A stretch of 64,000 bases of DNA, from contig NZ_BMQB01000005.1 in assembly GCF_014647895.1 (NCBI RefSeq), positions 310,001 through 374,000 of the forward strand, read 5' to 3'. This document shows, in pieces, positions 43,526-52,500 of this stretch; the stretch's first letter is position 1; every line of letters begins with the position of its first letter. A model generated the notes under the pieces. The model did not search any database. It was not told the origin of the DNA and saw nothing but the letters and a program-made list of their open reading frames with translations. The translations under genes were made by a program, and so were the position numbers. The DNA is from Pilimelia anulata. GTDB lineage: Bacteria > Actinomycetota > Actinomycetes > Mycobacteriales > Micromonosporaceae.

Positions 43526-43987
43526 ATGAGGACGAGGGCCCGGCTGGCCGCCGGGATCATGGGGGTCGCCCTGCTCGTGCCGTCGGCGGCGCCGGCCGGC
43601 GCCGCCGCGCCGGACGACAAGCCCGTGGGCACGTGGTCGGGCACCGTCAGCACCGGCGACGGGCAGATCGCCGTGAAGATGGGGCTGACCGGCAACGGCA
43701 AGCTGTGCCTGATCGCGCCGCCGCCCGGCCCGAACGGCGGGACCGAGGGCAGCGGCACCTGGAAGTCGACCGGCAAGAACAAGTTCCGGTTCCAGCTCAC
43801 CGAGCGGTACTACGGGCCCGGCAAGAAGCTGACCGGCTCGCTGCGGGCCACGCACAACGCCAACCAGCGGGGCAGCAAGTTCACCAGCACCGGTACGGCG
43901 ACGTTCTACGACGCGTCCGGGCACGAGCTGGGGTCGGGCGACGTCGCCAGCGACATGAAGCGGACCAGCAACAGCGCCAACTGCTGA
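43526..43987 (+). CDS. Small exported protein in the cluster, unknown function
   Basis: 153 residues with a signal peptide (RTRARLAAGIMGVALLVPSA, then APAGAAAPDD). The mature 125 residues are beta-strand-like and polar: VGTWSGTVSTGDGQIAVKMG, GTWKSTGKNKFRFQLTERYY and FTSTGTATFYDASGHELGSG. The pattern recalls lipocalin- or avidin-like small barrels, but no family was recognised. It has no obvious role in biosynthesis; product binding or self-protection outside the cell is a guess. It lies between two genes of the cluster. Confidence 0.7.
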   Translation: MRTRARLAAGIMGVALLVPSAAPAGAAAPDDKPVGTWSGTVSTGDGQIAVKMGLTGNGKLCLIAPPPGPNGGTEGSGTWKSTGKNKFRFQLTERYYGPGKKLTGSLRATHNANQRGSKFTSTGTATFYDASGHELGSGDVASDMKRTSNSANC

Positions 43988-43994
43988 GGGCGCC

Positions 43995-44041
43995 GACCCG
44001 GCGGGGGCGGGGCGGCCGGCGCCCGCGGCCCCCGCCGGGTC
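43995..44041. terminator. 14-bp inverted repeat after the exported-protein gene
   Basis: GACCCGGCGGGGGC (43995-44008) and GCCCCCGCCGGGTC (44028-44041) pair exactly. It lies directly after the stop of the exported-protein gene, before the convergent MBL-fold gene. Confidence 0.65.
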
Positions 44042-44103
44042 GGGCCGGCCACGCGGCCCGGGCCGGGCCGGTCACGCGGCCCGGGTCGGGCCGGTCACGC
44101 GGC
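44042..44103. repeat. 23-bp tandem repeat, 2.6 copies
   Basis: Copies begin at 44042, 44065 and 44088, each starting GGGCCGG(C/T)CACGCGG. The last partial copy runs into the 3' end of the MBL-fold gene. Slippage is the likely origin. Confidence 0.7.
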
Positions 44104-44988
44104 GCAGGGCGGCAGGCCGCCGTGCAGCGCGACCATGTCGGCGAACGCGGCGGCCACGTCGAGCCGCGCGCCGGGCGCCAGGCCGGCCAGCTCGGCGTAC
44201 GCGCGGTGCAGGTTGCCGGCCAGCCGCTCGGGGTCGACCAGCCCCCGGTACGGCCCGGGGCCCGCCGCGCGCGCGGCGGCCAGCGGCGTCCGGCCCGCCC
44301 CCAGGCCCCGCTCGGCGACCCGGCCGACCCAGTGCAGGTACCCGGCGGTGGCGTCGAGCACCTCCGGTCCGGCGACCGGGCCGTGGCCGCAGACGACGAC
44401 GGCGGGGTCCAGCGCGGCCAGCCGGCGCAGCACCCGCAGCGACCCGGACACCGAGCCCATCAGCACGAACGGCGTCACCCCGGACCAGGCCACGTCCCCG
44501 GCGAACAGCACCCGCGGCCCGGGCAGCCAGGCGACCACGTCCGCGGCGGTGTGCGCGGCGCCGACGTGGATCAGCTCCACCGCCGCCGGCCCGTCGCCGA
44601 CGGCCATCGTGTCGGTGAACGTGACGTCGGGCAGGCGCAGCGTCACGTCCCCCCAGTCCACCGCCGGCCACAGCGCGCACAGGCCCAGCCCGGCCTCGGC
44701 CATGTCCCGGCGGGTGCCCGCGTGGGCGACGACCAGGGCCGGGGCGAAGACGGCGTTGCCGAACGTGTGGTCGCCGTGGAAGTGGGTGTTCACCACGAGG
44801 TCCGGCCCGGCCGGGGCGACCGCGCGGACCGCCGCGCGCAGCCGCCGCGCCCGGGCCACCGTCGCCGCCGTGTCGATGAGCACGGTCCGGTCGCCGGCCC
44901 GGACCAGGCCGGCATTGTTCAGGCACCAGCCGCCGGGGAGTTGCTCGTACGCGTACACCCCGGCGGCCAGCTCGCGCAGCACCGTCAC
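44095..44988 (-). CDS. Metallo-beta-lactamase-fold protein, candidate polyketide cyclase
   Basis: 297 residues. The zinc motif is VVNTHFHGDHTFGN (His69, His71, Asp73, His74), followed by HVGAAHTAADVVAWLPGPRV and FAGDVAWSGVTPFVL (bridging Asp) and VVVCGHGPVAG (last His). In aromatic polyketide clusters, MBL-fold proteins such as ActIV close later rings, so this is a candidate second/third-ring cyclase; hydrolytic functions are equally possible. The GTG start overlaps the stop of the SRPBCC gene, so the two are coupled. Confidence 0.8.
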   Translation of the reverse strand: MTVLRELAAGVYAYEQLPGGWCLNNAGLVRAGDRTVLIDTAATVARARRLRAAVRAVAPAGPDLVVNTHFHGDHTFGNAVFAPALVVAHAGTRRDMAEAGLGLCALWPAVDWGDVTLRLPDVTFTDTMAVGDGPAAVELIHVGAAHTAADVVAWLPGPRVLFAGDVAWSGVTPFVLMGSVSGSLRVLRRLAALDPAVVVCGHGPVAGPEVLDATAGYLHWVGRVAERGLGAGRTPLAAARAAGPGPYRGLVDPERLAGNLHRAYAELAGLAPGARLDVAAAFADMVALHGGLPPCAA

Positions 44989-45452
44989 ACCACCGCGGCG
45001 AAGCGCTGGAGCGTCTCGCCGGGGCTCGGCCCGTCGATCGCCCGGTGGATGGCGGCGGCGTCCGGGCCGTGCCTGTCCAGCCGGACGTGCGCCAGCTCCA
45101 CCCGCGTCCCACCGGTGCCGGCGGGCCGGAACGTCACCTCGATCTCGCTCGCCCGGGCATCGTCCGGGATGGACCGGAACCGGCCGTCCACCCGCCAGGT
45201 GAGCCGCAGCCGGTGCGGCGGCTCCCAGGCCAGCACCCGCCCCCAGTCGACCTGCCGGCCGTCGGCGTCCCACTCGTAGTACCGGCCGCCGACCCGCGGC
45301 TCCATCGCCAGCCCGACCCGCGGCCGGTCGAGCAGGACGTGCGACGGCGGCCACCAGTCGGCCAGCCGCCGGGTGAAGGCGTCGAAGCACCGCTGCGGGT
45401 CCGCCGCCACCTCGACGGTCTTGCGTACGTCCGGGAACGGCTCCGGTCCCAT
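44985..45452 (-). CDS. SRPBCC (AHSA1/START-like) protein
   Basis: 155 residues with the ligand-cavity fold: VRKTVEVAADPQRCFDAFTR, RYYEWDADGRQVDWGRVLAW, EPPHRLRLTWRVDG and the long C-terminal helix GPSPGETLQRFAA. In clusters of this kind small SRPBCC proteins can be cyclases or binding proteins, but this one looks more like the general AHSA1 group than the aromatase type. The ATG lies behind GAGAGGGGAG. It is divergent from KS-alpha, sharing a promoter region with SARP-box repeats, and probably co-transcribed with the MBL-fold gene. Confidence 0.8.
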   Translation of the reverse strand: MGPEPFPDVRKTVEVAADPQRCFDAFTRRLADWWPPSHVLLDRPRVGLAMEPRVGGRYYEWDADGRQVDWGRVLAWEPPHRLRLTWRVDGRFRSIPDDARASEIEVTFRPAGTGGTRVELAHVRLDRHGPDAAAIHRAIDGPSPGETLQRFAAVV

Positions 45453-45515
45453 CGGGCTCCCCTCTCGCCGCGCCCGGCGGTCGGGCGCGCGCCGGCCCAC
45501 GGTGGCCGGGCCGAC

Positions 45516-45544
45516 TCGACCGGCCGCGGAGCACCGCTCGACCG
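45516..45544. promoter_or_regulatory. Putative SARP box between SRPBCC and KS-alpha genes
   Basis: TCGACCG (45516-45522), CGGAGCA (45527-45533) and TCGACCG (45538-45544) follow each other at exact 11-nt steps. They lie about 64 bp from the SRPBCC start and 112 bp from the KS-alpha start. A further TCGAGCA lies at 45581-45587. This is the layout expected of a SARP target. Confidence 0.55.
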
Positions 45545-45656
45545 GCGCGCGCGGCGATTCCAACGGGCCTGGACCGCGAGTCGAGCACCGGCGGCGAGCC
45601 TCGGGCCGTACCCGCCGCGGCGGGCACCCCGTGACCGCGACCCCCGGAGGAGCCCC

Positions 45657-46925
45657 ATGGCCCGCAGGGCAGTCATCACCGGCATCGGCGTGATCGCGCC
45701 GGGCGGCATCGGCCGCGAGCCGTTCTGGGAGCTGCTGCTCAGCGGCCGGACGGCGACCCGCACGATCACCCGGTTCGACGCGAGCGCGCACCGCTGCCGC
45801 GTGGCGGCCGAGTGCGACTACGACCCGGTACGCGCCGGGCTGGACCCGCAGCAGGTCCGGCGGACCGACCGGGTGTCGCAGCTCGCGATGTCCGCGGCCG
45901 GCGAGGCGCTGGCCGACAGCGGCCTGGACCTCGGCGGCGAGCTGGCCACCCGGACCGGGGTGGCGATCGGCAGCGCGGTCGGCGCCACGCTGACCATGGA
46001 GCGCGAGTACACCGTGCTGTCCAACGGCGGCCGGGACTGGGTGCTCGACCCCGACTACGCCGTCCCGCACCTGTACGACTGCTTCCTGCCCGGCTCGATC
46101 GCCGCCGAGGTGGCCGGCGTCACCGGCGCCCGCGGGCCGGCGGCGGTGATCTCCACCGGCTGCACGTCCGGCATCGACGCCGTCGGGTACGCCGCCGACC
46201 TGGTCCGCGACGGCACCGCCGACGTGATGGTCACCGGGGCGACCGACGCGCCGATCTCGCCGATCACGCTCACCTGCTTCGACGTGATCAAGGCGACGTC
46301 CGCCCGCAACGACGACCCGGCCACGGCCTGCCGGCCGTTCGACCGCACCCGCACCGGCCTGATCCTCGGCGAGGGGGCGGCGGTGCTGGTGCTGGAGGAG
46401 TACGAGCGCGCCCGGCGCCGCGGCGCCGCCATCTACGCCGAGGTCAGCGGCTTCGCCACCCGGTGCAACGCCTTCCACATGACCGGCCTCAAGCCGGACG
46501 GTCGGGAGATGGCCGCGGCGATCGGCGACGCGCTCGCCGAGGCCCGGCTGGACCCCACCGCGATCGACTACGTCAACGCGCACGGCTCGGGTACCAAGCA
46601 GAACGACCGGCACGAGACCGCCGCCGTGAAGCGCAGCCTCGGCGCGCACGCCCACCGGACGCCGATGAGCGGCATCAAGGCCGCCGTCGGCCACTCGCTC
46701 GGCGCGATCGGCGCGATCGAGATCGCGGCGTGCGCGCTGTCCATCCGGCACGGCGTGGTCGTGCCGACGGCCAACCTGCGCGAGCGCGATCCCGAGTGCG
46801 ACCTCGACTACGTACCGCACACGCCGCGCGAGCGCCGGCTGGACGCCGTGCTGACGGTCGGCAGCGGGTTCGGCGGATTCCAGAGCGCCATGGTGCTGAC
46901 CAGTTTGGAGCGGTCCCCGCGATGA
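45657..46925 (+). CDS. Type II PKS ketosynthase alpha (KS-alpha)
   Basis: 422 residues, condensing malonyl units with its partner to build the aromatic poly-beta-ketone. The active-site cysteine is C169 in STGCTSGIDAVGYA, the position classical for KS-alpha. The two catalytic His are in VNAHGSGTKQNDRHETAAV and GIKAAVGHSLGAIGAIEIA. The start MARRAVITGIGVIAPGGIG with GGAGG just upstream is preferred over a much longer open frame. The stop overlaps the KS-beta ATG (ATGA), securing balanced translation of the pair. Confidence 0.97.
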   Translation: MARRAVITGIGVIAPGGIGREPFWELLLSGRTATRTITRFDASAHRCRVAAECDYDPVRAGLDPQQVRRTDRVSQLAMSAAGEALADSGLDLGGELATRTGVAIGSAVGATLTMEREYTVLSNGGRDWVLDPDYAVPHLYDCFLPGSIAAEVAGVTGARGPAAVISTGCTSGIDAVGYAADLVRDGTADVMVTGATDAPISPITLTCFDVIKATSARNDDPATACRPFDRTRTGLILGEGAAVLVLEEYERARRRGAAIYAEVSGFATRCNAFHMTGLKPDGREMAAAIGDALAEARLDPTAIDYVNAHGSGTKQNDRHETAAVKRSLGAHAHRTPMSGIKAAVGHSLGAIGAIEIAACALSIRHGVVVPTANLRERDPECDLDYVPHTPRERRLDAVLTVGSGFGGFQSAMVLTSLERSPR

Positions 46926-48127
46926 ATCAGGACACCGTCGTCACCGGCATCGGCGTCGCCGCCCCCACCGGCGTCGGCGCGCAGGAGTACTGGGCGGCCA
47001 CGCTGAAGGGCGTCGGCGCGATCCGGCCGCTGGACCGGTTCGCCGCCGACCGCTACCCGGTCCGGCTCGCCGCCGCCGTCCCCGACACCGGGGTCGGCGT
47101 GCCCGGCCGGCTCGTGCCGCAGACCGACCGGCTCACCCGGCTCGCCCTGGTCGCCGCCGCGGAGGCGCTGGCCGACGCCCGCCTGGACGCCGCCCGGCTG
47201 CCCGAGTACGGCGTGGGCGTCGCCGTGTCCAGCAGCACCGGCGGCCTCGAATTCGGCCAGCGGCAGCTCCAGTTGCTGTGGGGGACGGGCTGGGAGGCGG
47301 TCAGCCCGTACATGTCGTTCGCCTGGTACTACGCCGTGAACACCGGCCAGATCTCGATCGGCAACGGCCTGCGCGGCCCCGGCGGCGTGGTCGTCGCCGA
47401 GCAGGCCGGCGGGCTGGACTCGCTGGCGTTCGCCCGTCGCCGGGTGCGCCGGGGCGCCAGCGCGATGGCCGCGGGCGGGTTCGACAGCCTGCTCTGCCCG
47501 TACGGCATGGCCGCGATGGCGGTCGCGGCCGGCGCCAGCCGGGCGACCGACCCGGCGACGGCGTACCTGCCGTTCTGCGCCGGGTCGACGGGCTTCGTGC
47601 CCGGCGAGGGCGGCGCCGTGCTGATCCTCGAATCCCGCGCGGGGGCCGCCGAGCGCGGCGCCCCGACGGTGTACGGCGTGCTGCGCGGGCACGCCGCCGC
47701 CTTCGACCCGCCCGGCGGTACGGGCGACGCGCTGGCCCGGGCCGCCCGTGCCGCGCTCGCCGACGCCGGACTCGACCCGTCCGACGTGGACGTGGTCTTC
47801 GCCGACTCCGCGGGCAGCCCGGCCGCCGACGGCAGCGAGGCCGGGCTGCTCGCGGACCTCTTCGGCCCGCGCGGGGTACCGGTCAGCGCGCCGAAGGCGC
47901 TGGTCGGGCGGCTGGGCTCGGGCGGGTCCGCGCTGGACGTGGTGTGCGCGCTGCTGGCCATCCGGGACGGGCTGATCCCCGCCGTGCCGGGGGTGGACCC
48001 GGCCGCGGTGGACCCGCGGGTGGACCTGGTGGTGGGCGAGCCGCGGGCCGGCGGGGTCGGCGCGGCGCTGGTGCTGTCCCGCGGGCACGGCGGCTTCGCC
48101 TCGGCGGCGGTGGTCACCGCCCCCTGA
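46922..48127 (+). CDS. Type II PKS chain-length factor (KS-beta)
   Basis: 401 residues, homologous to KS-alpha but with Gln161 in place of the active-site Cys (VVVAEQAGGLDSLAFA), the hallmark of chain-length factors, which decarboxylate malonyl-ACP and set chain length. Other KS-like parts are SSSTGGLEFGQRQLQLLWGT and FCAGSTGFVPGEGGAVLILE. The chain length cannot be read with confidence. The gene is coupled to KS-alpha by a four-base overlap. The ACP of the minimal PKS is not next in line but on the other strand. Confidence 0.96.
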   Translation: MNQDTVVTGIGVAAPTGVGAQEYWAATLKGVGAIRPLDRFAADRYPVRLAAAVPDTGVGVPGRLVPQTDRLTRLALVAAAEALADARLDAARLPEYGVGVAVSSSTGGLEFGQRQLQLLWGTGWEAVSPYMSFAWYYAVNTGQISIGNGLRGPGGVVVAEQAGGLDSLAFARRRVRRGASAMAAGGFDSLLCPYGMAAMAVAAGASRATDPATAYLPFCAGSTGFVPGEGGAVLILESRAGAAERGAPTVYGVLRGHAAAFDPPGGTGDALARAARAALADAGLDPSDVDVVFADSAGSPAADGSEAGLLADLFGPRGVPVSAPKALVGRLGSGGSALDVVCALLAIRDGLIPAVPGVDPAAVDPRVDLVVGEPRAGGVGAALVLSRGHGGFASAAVVTAP

Positions 48128-48140
48128 CCGCCGGGGGTTG

Positions 48141-48175
48141 CCGGTCGGGCCCGATGGTGTCGCGGGCCCGACCGG
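48141..48175. terminator. 13-bp inverted repeat between KS-beta and ACP genes
   Basis: CCGGTCGGGCCCG (48141-48153) and CGGGCCCGACCGG (48163-48175) pair exactly with a 9-nt loop. It fills the space between convergent KS-beta and ACP genes and should terminate both. Confidence 0.75.
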
Positions 48176-48182
48176 GGGCGGG

Positions 48183-48434
48183 TCAGGCGGGGAGGTGGGC
48201 GTTGACCACGGCCAGGATGTCGCCCGGGGTGGTCACGTCGGCGGTCGCGGACTCCGGCAGCTTGATCCCGAAGTGCCGCTCCACCCGGCTGACCGTGTCG
48301 ATCACGGCCAGCGAGTCGAACCCCAGGTCGGCCAGGCCGGTGTCGCGGATGTCGCCGGACACGTCGATGGATTCGTCGTCGCCGACGGAGCGCAGCAGGA
48401 AGTCGCGGAGCGCGTCGAGCGTCAGGGTCGCCAT
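48183..48434 (-). CDS. Type II PKS acyl carrier protein
   Basis: 83 residues, acidic. The phosphopantetheine serine is S41 in GLADLGFDSLAVIDTVSRVE. The start ATLTLDALRDFLLRSVGDDE and the end ATADVTTPGDILAVVNAHLP are typical of aromatic PKS carrier proteins. The ATG follows GGAGGAGAGGACC. It lies upstream of nothing else on its strand, convergent with KS-beta, and next to the aromatase gene, with which and the type I PKS gene it is probably co-transcribed. Confidence 0.95.
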   Translation of the reverse strand: MATLTLDALRDFLLRSVGDDESIDVSGDIRDTGLADLGFDSLAVIDTVSRVERHFGIKLPESATADVTTPGDILAVVNAHLPA

Positions 48435-48532
48435 GGGGTTGGTCCTCTCCTCCGGGTTGCGGTGTCGCCCGCCGCGGGGGCCGGTACCGCCCGGCCGCGG
48501 GGTGCGGTGCTCGGTCGGGGTGCGGTGCTCGG

Positions 48533-49477
48533 TCACGGGGTGCGGTACCGCTCGGCGAACGCCCGGGCCCGGGCCAGCGTCGCCCGGCTGTTGGCGCCCA
48601 GCGCCCGGCGGACCGCCGCCCGGGCCGCGGCGGCGTCGGCCGGCGGCCGGGGCAGGGCGGCCAGGCCGGCCGGGTCGAGGATCACCCGGTGCCGGGCGGT
48701 GGCGGTGACCGTGCCGTCCGCCGCCGGGGACAGCGTCCAGTCGCCGTGGTGGGCGCGCAGCCCGGTCGGCAGCTCGACCTGCTTGAACACGATCCGGTCC
48801 GGCCGGGTGCAGACCCGGCCGGAGACGGTGGTGTGCACCGAGCCGTCCGGCGACCGGGTGTCCATCCGCAGGTACTGCAGGCCCGGCTGGTCCTCGCGGA
48901 CGTCCACGCCGACGACGTGCGGCAGCCGCTCGGGCCAGCGGGCGGCGTCGTTGATGAACTCGTACACCGCGCCGGCCGGCCCGGCGATCCGCTCGCTGTC
49001 GGCGAAGTCCAGCAGCACGTCGGCCTCGGTGCCGGCGTGCTCGGCGGCGTGCCGCAGGTGGGCCAGCTCGGTGCCGCTGTTGCGGTCCACCGCGGCGGCG
49101 ATCAGGTCCAGCGCGGCCGGGTCGTCGCCGGCCGCCCGGTACCGGTGGTCCAGCACCACCCGGCAGGCCGCCGGGCCGCGCTCCTCGATCCGCCACTCCC
49201 CGCTCATCTCGGCGACCGGCGCGGCCGGCTCGGTCTGGGCGAACGCGACCGTCCGGCGGCGCGGGTCCAGCTCGCGGCGGGACGCCCAGGTGCGCAGGGC
49301 GCCGTTGGCCATCGCCCAGATGCGGACGTCCTCGGCGCGGTCGTCGCCGCCGGTCCGCTCGGCGTGCACGGTGGGCGGGAAGTACAGCGGCCACAGGCGC
49401 ACGTCGCCGACGATCCGGTACACCGCGTCGGCCGGTGCCGCCACGTCGATCCGATGGGACACTCGGGTACTGGTCAT
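48533..49477 (-). CDS. Two-domain aromatase/cyclase
   Basis: 314 residues made of two START/SRPBCC halves. The first begins VSHRIDVAAPADAVYRIVGD with LWPLYFPPTVHAERTG; the second begins AGTEADVLLDFADSERIAGP with AVYEFINDAARWPERLPHVV. Two-domain enzymes of this family (ActVII-like) close and aromatise the first ring, usually after C-9 ketoreduction, so a ketoreductase is expected elsewhere. An ATG at TSTRVSH behind GGCAGGAGGCC is chosen. It lies between the ACP and the type I PKS genes on the same strand. Confidence 0.93.
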   Translation of the reverse strand: MTSTRVSHRIDVAAPADAVYRIVGDVRLWPLYFPPTVHAERTGGDDRAEDVRIWAMANGALRTWASRRELDPRRRTVAFAQTEPAAPVAEMSGEWRIEERGPAACRVVLDHRYRAAGDDPAALDLIAAAVDRNSGTELAHLRHAAEHAGTEADVLLDFADSERIAGPAGAVYEFINDAARWPERLPHVVGVDVREDQPGLQYLRMDTRSPDGSVHTTVSGRVCTRPDRIVFKQVELPTGLRAHHGDWTLSPAADGTVTATARHRVILDPAGLAALPRPPADAAAARAAVRRALGANSRATLARARAFAERYRTP

Positions 49478-49540
49478 GCGGGCCTCCTGCCGCTGGTCTG
49501 CCACCGCGGCGCCAATCTGGCAGCGGGGCGTCGAGCGCCC

Positions 49541-52500
49541 CTACAGCGGCGGTGCAGCATCGGCCCGCCCGGCCAGCTCGCCGCTGATGAACGCCACCAG
49601 CGCCGCCGGCGTCGGGTTGTCCAGGACGGCCTCGGCGGGCAGCCGCAGCCCGGTCTCGGCGTTCAGCCGGTTGCGCAGGTCGACGCTGAGCAGCGAGTCG
49701 AAGCCGAGGTCGCGGAACGAGTCGCCGGGCGCGATGGCGGACTGGTCGTCGTGGCCGAGGACCTCGGCGGCGTGCGCCCGCACGAGCGCGAGCAGCCCGC
49801 GCCGCCCCCCGCCGCCCGCCGGTTCGGCGTGCGCCCGGGCCTCGTCGTCCGCCCCGCCGTCGTCCGCCCCGCCGTCCGTGGGCCCGCCGTCCGCCGGGGT
49901 GCTGTGCGCCGGCCCGCCGTTCGTCGGGGTGCCGTTCGTCGGCCCGCCGGGTGCCGGCGGTGGGGTCGCGCTCCACAGGCGGCCGGCGCGGCTGTCCGGC
50001 GGCACCCGGGCGGGGTCGGGCCGGACCGGGACGAGCAGCGGCTCCGGCGCGTCCAGCGCCGCGTCGAACAGGGCCAGCCCCGCCGCCGTCGGCAGCGGCG
50101 CCAGCCCGATCCCGCCCAGCGCCCGGACCTCCGCCGGGGTCAGGCCGCCGGTCATCCCGGTGGGCAGCTCCCACAGCCCCCAGGCCAGCGACAGCGCCGG
50201 CAGCCCGCGGCCGCGCCGGTAGTGGGCGAGGGCGTCCAGGAAGGCGCTGGCCGCCGCGTAGTTGGCCTGCCCGGCGCCGCCGAGCACGCCGACGGCGGAG
50301 GAGAAGGTGACGAACGCCGAGAGGTCAAGGTCGGCGGTCAGCTCGTGCAGGTACCAGGCGCCGTACGCCTTCGGCCGCAGGACCGCCGCCAGCGCCGCCG
50401 GGGTGAGCCGGGTCAGCACGCCGTCGCGCAGCACCCCCGCGGCGTGCACGACGGCGCCCGGCTCGCGGCGGGCCAGCAGGTCGGCGAGCGCCGCCCGGTC
50501 GCCGACGTCGCACGCCTCGACGACCGCGTCGGCGCCGCGGTCACGCAGCGCGGACCGCAGCGCGGCCGCGCCCGCCGCCCGCTCGCCGCGCCGGCTGGCC
50601 AGGACCAGCCGGCGCACGCCGTGCCGCTCGACCAGGTGCCGGGCCAGTACCGCGCCGAGGCCGCCGGTGCCGCCGGTGACCAGCACCGGCCGGTCCGGGT
50701 CCAGCGACCGGGGCATCGTGACGACGAGCTTGCCGCGGTGCACGGCGCGGCGCAGCAGGTCCAGCGGCTGCCGGGCCAGCCGGACGTCCCAGGCGCGGGT
50801 GGGCACCGGGTCCAGCGCACCGGCGGCGAACTGCGCGCCCAGGGCGTCCAGCGCGGCGCCGACGCCGTCGGGGTCGGCGCGCAGGATGTCGTACACCGCG
50901 TACCGCGTGCCGGGGTGGGCGGCGGCGACCGCCGCGGCGTCCCGGACGTCGGTCTTGCCCAGCTCGACGAAGCGGCCGCCGGGGGCGAGCAGGCCCAGGC
51001 CCGCGTCGACCGCGGCGCCGGTCAGGCAGTTGAGCACGACGTCCATGCCGCGGCCGCCGGTGGCCGCCCGGAACCGGTCGGCGAACGCCGCCGACCGGGA
51101 CGAGGCGATCCGCTCGTCCGGCACGCCCCACGCGCGCAGCAGGTCGTGCTTGGCCGGGCCCGCCGTGGCGTACACCTCGGCGCCGCGGGCCCGGGCGAGC
51201 TGGAGGGCGGCCCGGCCGACCCCGCCGGTGGCGGCGTGGACCAGCACCGACTCGCCCGGCCGCAGCCCCGCCACGTCGTACAGCGCCTGCCGCGCGGTGA
51301 CGAACGCGATCGGCACGCCGGCCGCGGCCCCGAACGACCAGCCCGCCGGCGGCGGCCGCAGCAGCCGCTCGTCCGCGACCGCCGCCGGCCCGAGCGCCCG
51401 GCCGAACACCCCGTAGACCCGGTCCCCGACCGCGTGCCGGGTCACCGCCGGCCCGACCGCCGTCACCACGCCGGCGCCCTCGCAGCCCATCGTCCGCTCG
51501 GTCGGCACCAGGCCCAGCCCGACGACGACGTCCCGGAAGTTCAGCCCGGCCGCCCGGACCGCCACCCGCACCTCCCGCGGCCCCGGCTCCGCCGCCGGGT
51601 GCGGCAGCAGGGCCAGGCTGTCGAACGCGCCGCGGCGGGCGACGTCCAGCCGCCAGGCGCCGCCGGCGGGCGCGGCGAGCGCGTCGGCCCGGCCGCGCAG
51701 CCGGGGGCGGTGCAGGACGCCGTACCGGACGGCCAGCTCCGGCTCCCCGGCGGCCAGCGCGGCGGGCAGCAGCGCCGGTACGGCGGCCGGGTCGTCGGTG
51801 TCCAGCAGCACGAACGCGCCCGGGTGCTCGGTCTGCGCCGCGCGCACCAGGCCGATCGCCGCCGCGGCCGGCAGGTCGGTGGCCAGCCCGTCGCCGGGCA
51901 GCACGGCCCCGTGCCGGGTCAGCAGGATCAGCCGGGTCCCGGCCGGCCGCGCCGCCCCGAGCCACTCCCGCAGCAGCCCGGCCACGGCCTCCACGGCGGC
52001 CGCGGTCCCGGCGACCGGGTCCCTGTCCGGGGTCGGGGGGACGAGGGTGTCCAGTTGCGCCACGACGGCCGCGGGCGGCGGGTCCGGGAGGTCGATCGGG
52101 GCACCGGGAACCAGCCGGACCCACGTCTGGGCGGCCGCGGCCGCGTCGCCGCCGACGGCGCCACCGACACCCGGCACACCGTCGCCGACGGCGACATCCG
52201 GCACACCGCCGCCGCGCGCGCCCACCGGCTCCCAGTCCAGCCGCAGGTTGACCGCAGCCGCCGTCGGTGCGGTCGCCGCGCCCGGCGCGGCGGTTGCGCT
52301 CGGCACGCCGAGGTCGGCCGGTGCCCCCGCCGCGTCCGGTGTCGCCGCGGTCGGGAGGGGGCGCAGGTCCAGGGCGGCGACCGCGGCCAGCACCCGGCCG
52401 CGCTCGTCGGCGCAGGTCACCGTGAGGCGGTCGCCGTCGGCGGCCAGCCGCACCCGCAGCGCCGCCGCCGTACCGGGCGCGAGCACGACCCCCCGCCAGG

